From positions 932,501-996,500 of the forward strand of contig NC_089447.1 of assembly GCF_026210795.1 (NCBI RefSeq): a DNA stretch of 64,000 nt, in the 5' to 3' direction. The position numbers and the translations under genes are program-made. Source of the DNA: Rhizophagus irregularis (lineage: Eukaryota > Glomeromycota > Glomeromycetes > Glomerales > Glomeraceae). Below, piece by piece: positions 26,801-38,189 of the stretch (positions are counted from its first letter, which is position 1; the number at the start of each line of letters is the position of its first letter). Below the pieces are notes generated by a model. The model saw nothing but the letters and a program-made list of their open reading frames with translations, was not told the origin of the DNA and made no database searches.

Positions 26801-27353
26801 ATCAAAGAAGTACAAAATGAATTACAAAATGAATTACAGAATTCCATGAAAGAATCTATGAAAGATGCATATTCAAGTAAGTAAATTATTAAATATTTCT
26901 TTATTTTTTAAAAAATGCTTAGCTGTAATAATGTTTTTGTTATTTATAGATGCTATATTAGAATCTGATTGGCAATCAATGAAATCAAATTTAAGTAATT
27001 ATGTTGCAACCAATAAATCGAAAATATTTGAAGATACTATAAATGGATTTAAGGAACAAATTTTGATATCAATTGATAATATACAAGAATATATTATTGG
27101 TACTGTATTTATTACATTAAATGAAAATATTGAAAGTGATTATGCATGTTTTTGGGAGATTAGTAGACAATCTAATGTTATATCAGAAAGAAAGAATAAT
27201 TTTATTACATTTGTTGATGAAATTGTTGGTAAATTAAATTTAATTCAACAAAATTTAAAAGAACAATTATCAAAAAAGGAAAAGAATAGTGAAGAAGTTG
27301 CTTTCGTTAAAGGAAAATCAAAGAGACAAGAAGTGAAAGTAGAAAATTATTGA
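23826..27353 (+). CDS. SLIP-GC-like dynamin-family large GTPase
   Basis: Eleven exons join to 915 aa: 23826-24159, 24234-24297, 24421-24608, 24685-25184, 25254-25338, 25418-25696, 25772-25886, 25956-26316, 26395-26484, 26549-26876 and 26950-27353. A Ser/Asn-rich leader precedes NVCLIGNTGSGKSSLINALI (P-loop at about 107-114). Then come PTDGSGEACTTF, which covers the switch I Thr, and VVLVDVPGNGDVNE (G3 at 311-314) with a following ITDHIWIVSD. Switch sequence and order match the SLIP-GC (nuclear GTPase) branch of the dynamin superfamily rather than classical dynamins. The long C-terminal half is Lys/Glu-rich and coiled-coil forming, and includes the family-like NYLHHKIWKATVKRNG segment. No membrane helix or PH domain is seen. 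The human member acts in the nucleus of germinal-centre B cells; a role in fungi is not known. The frame is intact throughout. Confidence 0.82.
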
Positions 27354-28793
27354 GACCTATGCCCAGATAATCAACATTTTATGTGGATCACAGGACCACA
27401 ACCTTGTTATACAAACAAACGAATGCCCATATATATTTTACAATGAGTGTTTGTTTCACATAAAGAAGGAAAGTAACTGAAACAAAGGGTATTATTTGTT
27501 ATATTATTAGAAATGGTAATATGGTATTAGTCGTAAAGTATATCGGAAATAACTTTTTCTTTTTCCTTGTGAGAAGTCACATAGTTGTTTATAATAAGAT
27601 AAATAGTCTAGTATTGTTTCCCACTTTAAGTTCATAGTTAAGCAAATCATTCTAAGAATGACTCTAATGATTGAGTTATGGTTGCTAAAAATCATTGTCT
27701 GAACTTTTTGATATCGATCACAAAATTACGTCACGATCGATGATATAATTACTTAGTACTTAGTGTTATACCTTTTTTCTTTGTCTATATATTAAATAAA
27801 ATTCGTCTTTATCTAGACATTTACGTACATCAAATGTTTGCAAACTATACTGCGGTCAATGGGGTTCAACGGGTTCGCCGTCCGCATTCGTATAAAATCC
27901 ATATAACTCTATTTATGGATAAAAAAATTTACTGCGGTGTTACGACAAAAATTGTATTTTTTTAGTAATTTACAATATATATATATATATTATATACATA
28001 ATATTAACTTGATATGTAAAAATTTTAAAATTCATTATATGGAATAAAAAGGAACGAATGATAATAATACACTGCGATAATTTTCTTTTTTTTTCGCGTT
28101 TATACTTACGTATTTCACATTCATATACATGGTTATTACGGACATGCTAATCCGATAAGTCTTTTTTTTTTCATTATGCTAATAAAATACTGTTATTTCT
28201 ATATTACAAATAATTTACTTTTTGAATTTCTTTTTTCTTTTTATTAACATTTCATCTTTCTGATGTAGTGTCACATTGATAGATTTTCTTTTAAGACTAT
28301 TTAAAAAAGTTTATTCAAAGATTACACGACATTTACGGCATTTTAATTTGAAATTTTTTTACACGAACTAACAAACTGCATATTAAAATATGCAACATTG
28401 AAAAAAAAAACAAATGTATACCTTACTTTTTTGTAAAACTATTCAAAAATGTGGTGATATTATGTGAGATATAATAATATAATAACAAAAAATTTTTTTT
28501 TTCTTTGTTAATTTTTTTTTTATTGTTTTTTTTTATGATTAAATGTTACTTAATATTATATTAATACACATGTATAAGTACAAAATTTAGTTCGGAAAAA
28601 AGAACGTTTAAAATATATATGCAAGTAAGATATACAATAAATAAATATACGTTATGAAAGAAATTTTGAACCAATTGTAATGCATGTACGTTACTCTAAG
28701 TTAACAAATTTACAATGTAATTAAAGAAATTGAGAAATTGAAATAATAATATACAAATGTGAGGATGAATTTTTTTTTTTTTAATGGCTATAT
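27354..28793. other. AT-rich spacer
   Basis: No supported gene. The ORF at 27507-27695 (minus) has no family features. A small GC-richer island at about 27850-27895 (GGTCAATGGGGTTCAACGGG and CCGTCCGC) does not fold as a tRNA and has no ORF. A (TA)n run lies at 27975-27995. Confidence 0.5.
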
Positions 28794-29465
28794 CTAAGTA
28801 AGATTTCCTTTAGTTTTAGTATAAGCAACAACAACATAAGCTACTAGAGTTGTAATGATTAATAAATTAAATAAACATCTATTAGCCCATTTCAATCTTT
28901 CAGTATTAAATTTATTATTATTATTATTATTATTATTTGCATTTTCTTCATTTGTGTTCGTTCCTTGTTCTTGATCAAGAGTTTTATATTCATCACCAAG
29001 AAAAATGTAAAAAGCGCCAATTAACCATAATGGCCATATTATAAAACCGTAAACATAAAATTTTTTTGTTATAGGCCAATATCCCTGTGGTAATATTGGA
29101 GCTTCTAAATTAATTAATGATTCGATATATGCACCTTCTCTTGAAAGTCCGGCTCTTTGTGAAGAAGATTCATCCAAATCATTTTGATCGGATGGATATA
29201 TTGGTGGCATATCTCTTATTACTATTGAGTAAGTAGGTAAGTATTCAGTTGGAGATGTTGTTGGTGAAGTAGTTGTAGTACGGATACGAGTGAATGCTCT
29301 TTGTGGTATTGTTGGAAATCTTACATCTCGGGATGAATTTTCTGAAGAATGATCCGTCATAATTGTATTGGATGATACTTGACGGATTTCTTCTTCTTGT
29401 GTTAATGGTGGTGGTGTACTAGTGATTGAAATTTGATTCGGATTTTGAATGTTTGATGATGCCAT
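28794..29465 (-). CDS. Orphan membrane protein, two predicted helices, 223 aa
   Basis: The intronless ORF has a Thr/Ser/Pro-rich, probably disordered cytosolic N-terminal region of about 130 residues. Two hydrophobic segments follow: YVYGFIIWPLWLIGAFYIFL and, near the C-terminus, LFNLLIITTLVAYVVVAY, separated by an acidic loop with an Asn run encoded by an ATT/AAT microsatellite. PPIYPS and PTYSIV resemble PY-type motifs that bind WW domains of ubiquitin ligases. No signal peptide is seen. The protein is not recognised; membrane location is inferred from hydrophobicity, and family conservation could not be checked. Confidence 0.65.
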   Translation of the reverse strand: MASSNIQNPNQISITSTPPPLTQEEEIRQVSSNTIMTDHSSENSSRDVRFPTIPQRAFTRIRTTTTSPTTSPTEYLPTYSIVIRDMPPIYPSDQNDLDESSSQRAGLSREGAYIESLINLEAPILPQGYWPITKKFYVYGFIIWPLWLIGAFYIFLGDEYKTLDQEQGTNTNEENANNNNNNNNKFNTERLKWANRCLFNLLIITTLVAYVVVAYTKTKGNLT

Positions 29466-32400
29466 TGATTTATTTTTTAATTAAATATTTAATAAAAAAG
29501 AGGGGGAAAATTAAAGAGATGGATTGAACGGAACGGTTGAAGTAGATACAGGAATGTAGTGTATTTATATAAAAATGAAATTTTTTTGTGTTATAAAATA
29601 TCGGAAAAATGTAAAATAATAAAATAGGATATGATAATGCAGATTGAGATAACAATAATTTATTGTTTTCGTTATAACAATGAAAATAATGGAATTTGTG
29701 TTTTAAACAACGAGGAAAATAGGGAAAAAAAAAAAGTTTTTTTAAAATTTCAAATATCAATAAAAAAGGTTTTTCCCCGTCTCACCCTTATATTAAATGT
29801 TCCACTATTAGAACTTTAGAATTCCTTTTTTTAAAAAAAAAAATTAATAATGGAAATTGCTCTTTATAAAAAAAAATGTGATAGTCGGATGTTTTCAATT
29901 TTAATTATGTAATTGATATAAAAAAAATGTTACAATGCGCTTTGATTTGATCCTTTGATTCTCTTTGAATATATTTTTCGTTGTTCTATTATTTATTGGG
30001 TAAAAATTGATTGGATATAGGAATTAAATATTATTTAATGCAATGAAATATTATTGGGTAAAAGATTGAAGATTTCCAAAATAATTCAAAACAAGTTCCT
30101 CGTGGTTGATTGAGATTTTTTGATGGGCTAAAAATTCTTCTTCTTTTAGTCCTCCTTTCTTTTTTTTTTGAGGGGGAGGAGAGAGAGAGACCGTAATTAA
30201 ATTAATAATATATAATAATGTGTGTGGATATGAACACATATATTTTTTAACGGATAGACTTTTTTTTAAAGAAAGTTTTTTATCCGTTAAAGAAACTTCG
30301 AAAAAGATTTTTTTTTAAAAAGAAAATTTTTTTTTTAATCGAAGTTTTTTTCGATTTTTTCGGGCAGATTAAAAAAAACAAAGTAATACTTATATTTATA
30401 TATAATGATTTAGTAATAAGTTAATTATTTTAAAAAAAGAACAAAATGTGTGGTACCGTATTGGGGAATAATGAAAAAAAAAAATATATATATACATTAT
30501 TTATTGGACCAAATATACATATATATATATAATATAAAATATATATATATTTTTTTTTGTTTCAAACATGATAATAAATTATAATATGTCAATGATACAT
30601 TTATAATATTTACTTATTTATAATAAAACAAAGAAAATGCCCTTGTTCTTGTTACTTTGTGATACTCCGTTGTGTTGTGTTTGATTAGATAATTAAATCT
30701 TTTATGAAAATCACAATTACTGCGGCAAAAAAAAAGATTCGGAAGAAAAAGTCTCGAACTTTGAATTGATAAATAAATAAATAAATAAATAATAATTAAA
30801 TATGAATAAATTAAAAGGAGAAATTTATAATCTATATTTATAATCTATCTATATATGCTTGAATGTAAAAATGTAAATGGTAAATAATAATTAAGTCATA
30901 AAATGAAAGAAGAGTGGTTATAAAGTTGATCTTTAAAGCATTCGATAAATATTTACTTATTTACTTATTTATATGTTATTTATATGTTATATATATATTA
31001 TATATATTATAATTTATTAAATTCTTCTCATCATTTTCAATTATGGTAAACTGATCAAAGATGCATAAATAAATTTCTTAATTGATTTGGGTTAAATGGA
31101 CACTTTTTCTTATAATTTCAATCATAAAATTAGAATTAAACATTTTGTATTCCACGTTGATTAAATCTAAAAATAATAATATCCTCATTAATAAATTATT
31201 TTAAAACAAAGACATGATTTTTTAACAAATAGAAATTAAAGTAGTATGAATAAAGCTAATAAAGTTTTAAAGTTTTTAGAACAAAGAAAATCAAATGATG
31301 GATTAAAAGTCCGATTATTTTGATCATTCTAAACAAAAACAATGATAGATTGATTTTACACGTTAACAAATAAAATTTTGTATCATGTTCGCGATTTTTT
31401 CACTAACTTTTTTTTTAAGCATTGCATATATTTTATCTTACATTTATTTAATTACGCGTTCATGCGTAAAATTTATAATATGATTAGTTATTTTTTTTTA
31501 TATTAATGACATATATTGTAAAATATATACATCAAAAATGATGAAAGGGGTCAAAAAAGTTCAATGTTCTATTTTATGATATCGATTCAATTATTATTAT
31601 TTATAATTAATTTAACTTGAAATTATTTATTTATTTATTTATTATTATTATTTTTAACGCATGTTAACTGTTTTCTTTCAAATCAATCTCTTATTATCCT
31701 TTAAAGATAAAGAATTGACAATTGAATACTAATTATTTCAATATTACATGTTTTTTGAAAAAGATATGTAGTGTTCATATTGTAAAAATCATGAATAAAA
31801 ATAGATAAACCGGTAAAAAAGATAAAATAAATTAAATTAAAATTAAAAAAAAAATAAATAAATTTTATCTTTGTGAAGAGGGGATGATAATTTTTATGAC
31901 ATACATAACATGTTGCATAAATTGCGTGATAATTTGATCAAAATAAAATTTTAACAAAAAATTTAATTGATCAAAAGTTGAAGATCTTTGAAGTAACCTA
32001 ATTTATACATACATTAAACAAAGAAAATACAAGTTACCAGGCATTTAATAATTAAATTGCTCCAAGTGCCCCAAAAAATAAATTTTTTGTTTCACATACG
32101 TAATACAAAAATAATAATTAGTTACAAAATAATATTAATTACAAGGTAAACTTTGTTATATTACGGATATATTTAGAATCATCAACTCCTATTCATCCCG
32201 GGAATCTTAATATTTTTTTTCCGAGAACCTGGTATTATTTGTAATTAATTGGTTAAATTCTCCTGTTGGGTGCTTTTTTTTTTTAGGTTTAAAAATTACA
32301 AAATTCCAAAATTTCTAACAAGTAATATCTATTCAAATTGGTCCATTGTTTTTAAATATAGATTGATTTTTTTAACAAAAGTAGAAGCATAAATTATAAA

Positions 32401-33190
32401 TATTTATAGATAAAACGCGCATCTTATCATTATTCCTCGCGGGGAAGAAATCTACTTTTCCGAAAATTGTTTAATTAAAGGATTGATTGGCAAATCGTTA
32501 TATGATCATTTTATTTATAGAAAAATACATTTCCGAAAAATCGAAAAATCGTCCATTTAGAAGGAAGAATAAATTTATTTGATCTATTGAAAAATCCATC
32601 AATAATAATTATGAAGACCAATTAGACCAATTAACTGTTAAATTACGCGCGTAATTTACATCATTTCTAATAGAAATTATAAAACAGAACACCAATTGTT
32701 TTTAAGATAGATTCGTCTATTTATTTTGTCCTTTTCTATACATATCTCTAAAAAGTTATACAGTATAATCGTATTTATTCTACAAAAAAAAAAAAAAAAA
32801 AAAATTAAATAAAATAAAATAAATAAAATGTTTGTTTAGAATAGATCATTTCAAATCTATTCTTTATATTTTTTTATATAATAATATAATACAAAAATAA
32901 TATACTGAATTGAAATAAATCCTTTTCTTTTTGAAAAAAAAATAATTTCGCGTTATAAAATAAAATAAAAATATATATATAAAAAAAAATAAAATAAAAT
33001 AAAATAAAGTATTCTACATTGAAAAGAAAAAAATATATATATACATTATATTATATATATGTATATTTTTAATACTGTATTATTCTAACACAATTATCTA
33101 AGTCATAAGTCATAACTAAAAAAGATTTGTTAACTTTTTATTATGCTGCTAAATAAGTCTTTGGTGAAAAGTCTATTAAAGAGAAATCGG
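29466..33190. other. 3.7-kb gene-free AT-rich region
   Basis: No ORF here has family features. The region holds poly-A/T tracts, a GGAGGAGAGAGAGAGA purine run near 30171, TA microsatellites near 30480-30550 and 30980-31010, ATAA/AAAT runs near 30770 and 31630, and an A-run near 32790. The right end holds the 3' flank of the myotubularin gene. No RNA gene was recognised. Confidence 0.55.
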
Positions 33191-36100
33191 TCATGGAGAA
33201 GAAAGAGGATCATTATACAAAGGATGTGGTAATTCTTTCATTTTGTCTTGTGGCTTTAGAATTGAAGGGGAATTTTGTATTGGTGTACTCAATGGTGAAT
33301 TATTCCTAGAATTTGTATCACTTCCTCCTAAACTCACATTTGCACCTAAGCTATTAGTTCTTGAAGCTGAGTTTGAACTGTCACTGCTATTATTATCACT
33401 ACCAAAATTTAGTCCTAATCCTAATCCACTTGGATTTATACTTGTATTTGTTGCTAACATTAATGATTTTTCTAATTCATTTAATCCATTTACTACATTC
33501 AATCCATTTATTTTTGACTTGGATGATGGTGACCCACCCCCACCATCATTACCATTCGTTAAAAATGAAATTGGACTTGATTGTTTTTCTTGTTTTTCAT
33601 AAATTGGAGTACTACTACCTGAATTTGTATATAAATATGGTGATGTAGGTGGTGTAGTTCTTATACCCAAAGAAGGTAATGACGAGTTACGATTACTTTC
33701 TTTTCTTGATGTTAAAAATGGTACTGGAAAATATCTCCCATTGGAATTACTTGATGTTACAATACCATTATTGACTTCAGCCATTTCATTATCATTATTT
33801 CCATTACTTCCAAATGATACCATTTCCCTTAATTTCGGAGTTCCCGGAGTACTTGGTGTACTAGATCTGTTATTATAATCACTTTCTACTAATTCTTCTT
33901 TAGGTGTAGTAATTTCACTATCCTCATTGCTATTCTTGATGGATGGACTATTACTGTCTAAATCTAAATTGATTCTGTTAACTACATTTGTAGCTACATT
34001 TGATACATTTGAATACACATTTTTAATTGTAGTTTTAGCAAAGTAGGCAACCATATCTTGTACGTTTGATTCCTTATCTTCTTCAAAAAAGGATATTTCC
34101 TTTTTATTATTGACATAATCATTATTACTCCATGGATCAAGTCTTGCATCAAGATCAGTCGTGGTTTTTCCAATAGGTGAAGATACTGATATCTCTGACA
34201 TAGTTGGTGTGTTATTCCAAATTCCATTACCATTATTGTTTGTGTTTCCTCCAATTTCCATAACTCCAAGCGGATCCGTCATAATACTTGGTGTCTCTGA
34301 TTTTGGTGATGAATTATCTGATCTCCATCTTGATTTTTCTTCAGTTATTTCATCTTTATTTCCATTTAATTCTTCATCCTCTCTTTTAAATAATTTTGCC
34401 CAATATTTAAGATTTTTCGTGTCAGGATATAATACTCCCATGTCTTCTTTCGAAGTTTTATCTTCTTCCTCTCCACAATATAGTGGGTTTAAATATAATT
34501 CTCTGTCGCTATTAAAATAATCCCACACACTATAAGTCTTTTCAGTGACATGATTTTCTTTTCTTTCTTTTTCACTATTTAATAAAAATGTACCAAATTG
34601 ACATGAGTAACAATGGTAATGTAATCCTACCAAAAAATCCTCATTGAATTCAAACCGTGTTGGATTTTGATGAAATAATTGATAAACACAATCTAGGAAT
34701 TGATGAAAAACTGGCGATATTTCACGAACATGTGATTGTTTGTAAAATTTACTTTGTACCGAATTAAATGCCGATCCCGCAGCATTCGTGTTTGACATAT
34801 TAATGAAATACCTTTCATTCGATAGATGTCCTGATCGATCACTAAATTTGTGACCAAATGATACCCATTCTTTTTCAACTAGCACTTGAAATCCACGGAA
34901 AGTACGATAATATGGGTCCAAACATAATTCTGAAATCGAAGTTAATTGTGCTGTTCGATCCCATCCATCTGAACAATGGATAAGTACATGCGAAGCATTG
35001 ACATTAACAGTTTTAATAATTACATGTGCTGAAACTAATAAGGTACTAATATGTTTAAGCCAATTAGATTTATCTAATTGATACTTCTTAATAGGCAATC
35101 CTTGTGAATCTGCTATCTGCAAGGCTAAATAATATTTTTTTTTTAATAAGAAAAAAAAAATAATTACTATTATATTTAATAATAATACTTACTATCTACC
35201 ATTTTAGCCAAACTTTCTCTCATTACATGGATATTATCAATACCCATGAACTTCCTTTCACAATTCTTATAGTATTCCGTATTTTCTGATCCAGCTCCCA
35301 TTGCTGTATTGGCCATTGCATTCGCTGTTGGCCGTGCATCAATAATCAAATTATGAGGAGTCGATCCATAAACAGGCCTTCCGTTAGGTAAAACGGTTAA
35401 ATTAGATTCAAAGATAGCTTGAATAAGTTTCTCATCTTGTATTGAACGTTTTTTTTGAATTCCGACCATCGGCTGACTAGATCGCGTTATTGTAGCCTAA
35501 AAATCATACTAATAAATAAAAATCTATAAACGAAATCAACGTATTATAATTACATACCTTATTATGGTGATGAAAATAACTTAATGTTGGTATGCGAGAT
35601 TTACTTCGAAATTTAGCAGCATGATTCAGAACATTATCACTAATTTTGTAAGGGACAATCAACATGTACGGATAAGTAGGACATATCTAAAAATAAAATA
35701 ATAATAATCGTTAAAATGACTTATTTTAGAATTAAATGAATAAATAAAAAATTTGCATACCATATAGTTTTCGTTTATAGACGAAAATCTCCATGCACTT
35801 GATTTGGAAAAAACACCCATTCGAGTAAATTCTTTGCGTGTATCATAGACTTCCCATCCATCTTTGCATCTGAATTCCTTCTCTGGCTTATAATAAAACG
35901 CATAAAGCTGACTAATAGAGCCTTTTCCCCATAAAATAATATAATAGTAATTTTGATTGTTGAAATGATTCGAATATGGTAACGAATAATTAACGAGAAA
36001 AAAATAATAGAAATCGGAAAAAGCCTCAGTTTTTCCAACTTAAATATTAACGCATTGTATAATTAAGATATATATATAACATAAACGTACTGATACAAGT

Positions 36101-36655
36101 TAACTTTTGTATGGTATCAAAAACATCGATCGCTTCTTTTTCTACTGGTACCGATATCGTAACAAAGATAAAATTGCGACATTTTATGAGTAGAGGCCAG
36201 TATCTTGGTTCTGAAGTTGGCGGACGACGTTCAACAGTATGAATAATTGGATATGAAATCTATCAAGAAGAAATGATCAATATTTGAAATTTAATTTATT
36301 ATTATTTATGATCTACTGCGCCTTAGGTAATTTGTTGAATTTTGTTGTAATTATTTCAATTGGTTTAATTATTGAATAAAGCAAAAGTATCACATACCCA
36401 TAATTCTTCTTTATTGTCTGAATATTTGAAAATCATTTGGTGTGTTGTCAAATGAAGTGTACCCACAACCACTTCTCCCGATTTTTCAAGTTGTACATTT
36501 TCGACCTATACCATTCGCCACATAATGTATTTATCAAAAATAACATCATCAAACCCATATGCGATTAGTAAAAGTAAGAATTTTTCACGTAAAGGTCTCC
36601 TTCTAGTTTAAGTTCCTGTATGATGGCGAACCTTTGTAATCTTAAGGAAATCCAT
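33191..36655 (-). CDS. Myotubularin-family phosphoinositide 3-phosphatase
   Basis: Seven exons join to 942 aa: 36632-36655, 36398-36505, 36091-36259, 35761-35921, 35558-35686, 35193-35496 and 33191-35124. The N-terminus (MDFLKITKVENVQL, GTLHLTTHQMIFK) is the PH-GRAM domain as in yeast Ymr1. Next come SISQLYAFYY, DGWEVYD, EFTRMGV and CPTYPYMLIVPYKISD, all family landmarks. The active site is HCSDGWDRTAQ, the CX5R motif of active myotubularins, with Cys349 and Arg355 both present. It is followed by RTFRGFQVLVEKEWVSFGHKF and the SPVFHQFLDC block. A Ser/Asn-rich tail of about 380 residues, without a recognised FYVE domain, ends the protein. The enzyme removes the 3-phosphate from PI3P and PI(3,5)P2 on endosomes, so it opposes Vps34. 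The gene starts 430 bases from a divergent ABC ATPase gene. Confidence 0.93.
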
Positions 36656-37084
36656 GTTGGTCGTATTAAACGGAGGTTGTTTATGTCGACCAATCGCTTT
36701 GTGAACTAACTTTCTAAAGTTGAGGTGCTTCAACTTGACCGAATTTTTTAAATAAAATGGGATTTTTTTTTCCAATGATTACTGAGTAATATTGTTATTA
36801 CAGTTTCTACTATAAAGGAGGCTTTCATCCAACCAAAAAAGTAAAGAGTTAAGCCCAACACAGTCAAAAGGTAGTACACGAATTACGCAAATATTTATCT
36901 TTTGTTTAAGTGCGGATAATTTTTGCTGAATCTAGAAATTATAAACATTTCACCCAAACTTTATTTATCTATTGTTCCATTCCACCGAAATAAATTCATC
37001 CATTCAAAAGGTCATAAATTGAATTTTTTTTTTCTTTAAATTTATCGAAATTTACCGAAATTTACTTCGAGAAAAAACTTCAGT
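36656..37084. promoter_or_regulatory. Divergent promoter region between myotubularin and ABC ATPase genes
   Basis: This is a 429-base interval between two head-to-head ATGs. No ORF or repeat is seen. It includes a poly-T run and several ATCC/GGAT pieces, but no motif I can name with confidence. Confidence 0.35.
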
Positions 37085-38189
37085 ATGAATTTTAAACTAG
37101 AAGATCTTTATAAATTGAAATCTGACGGAACTTTTTTGTTTAGGGATATTTCGTTTTCTCTGAAAAAAGGTGATATCCTAACCATTTCTGGGCCAAGTGG
37201 TGTTGGGTAGGTTTATGGACGATTTTTAATTATAGTTGTATAGTATTTTACTAGTTTTGATTCCTAAAATAATACTGGTAAAAATTCTTTTAATTAAAGG
37301 AAGACAACATTACTAAAATGTATTGCGCAATTGACCTTATATGAGGGAGGTAGCATTTATTTGAATGATAGGTAAGTGAATTAAATGCTTAAATAGATTT
37401 ATTCATGTTTATCGTGATTGATCCAATTTTATTGAAATAATAGGACTCCGGAAGAATACGGGATTCCCGTTTGGAGAACTCGTGTTATGTATGTTCCACA
37501 GAGAACTCGTATGTATTCTCTTCAACTTTCAAATTCGAATTGAATAAATAATTAAAATTTGTTATGTTATTAGCCATAATGCCAGGTACTCCGATGGAAT
37601 TTTATAACAAAATGTCAGATTTTGGCGCGCAAAGAACGATTTATCACAATGATCCTGTAAATTATTTTCATATCTATTCAGTTTACTTGTTTCTCGCTCA
37701 ATTTATATTAATCATTTTTTTTTTCTTATTAAAATTTTAAACAGATCGAAATTTCTCAAAGGTGAGCTGAATCTTAAATTAGGATTTATGATATTTACGT
37801 GTTATTCTTATTAATTTTTAAATTTCTTTAGATGGGGTATCAGTGAAGAATTGTGGGACAAACCATGGAATCATTTATCAGGAGGGGAGATTCAACGTGT
37901 TTCGCTAGCAATCGCTATATCTTGTAATCCAGACGTACTACTCCTTGATGGTAGATATTAAAATATTCAAAATTTCGAAATAAAACTTCTTGCTAAAAAA
38001 CTTTCTCCTCTCATAGAACCTACCTCTGCTCTTGATCCAAATACTACTTTATTAGTTGAAGAAACGCTTAAAGAACACACTTGTATAATAGTGACACATA
38101 GCCCAGAACAAGAAACCCGTATCTCAACAAAAACTTATAAATTGAATCATTATTATGAAAATCGACATGCGTTAGTGCTAATAGATTAA
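37085..38189 (+). CDS. Small soluble ABC ATPase (FetA/STAR1-like nucleotide-binding protein)
   Basis: Seven exons join to 216 aa: 37085-37206, 37300-37371, 37444-37508, 37574-37656, 37745-37761, 37832-37950 and 38017-38189. The fifth exon is only 17 nt. The protein is a lone nucleotide-binding domain: Walker A GPSGVGKTT, Q-loop VMYVPQRTP, ABC signature LSGGEIQRVSLA, Walker B VLLLDEPTSALDP and switch His in IIVTHSPEQ. All are intact. No membrane span exists in it. Size and layout (short helical domain, SALDPNTT) resemble bacterial FetA/YbbL and plant STAR1, which pair with a separate FetB/ALS3-type membrane partner. Fungi mostly carry full-length ABC transporters, so a lone ATPase is notable. 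The partner and cargo are unknown; none lies in this window. Confidence 0.85.

Noticed and set aside
27840-27900. GC-richer island tested as a tRNA
   Set aside because: GGTTCAACGGG looks like a T-loop but no acceptor stem, D-arm or anticodon stem can be paired around it.
33243-34520. Several plus-strand ORFs (119, 95 and 119 aa)
   Set aside because: They are shadows of the Ser/Asn-rich 3' exon of the myotubularin gene, which carries the clear active site and a full frame.
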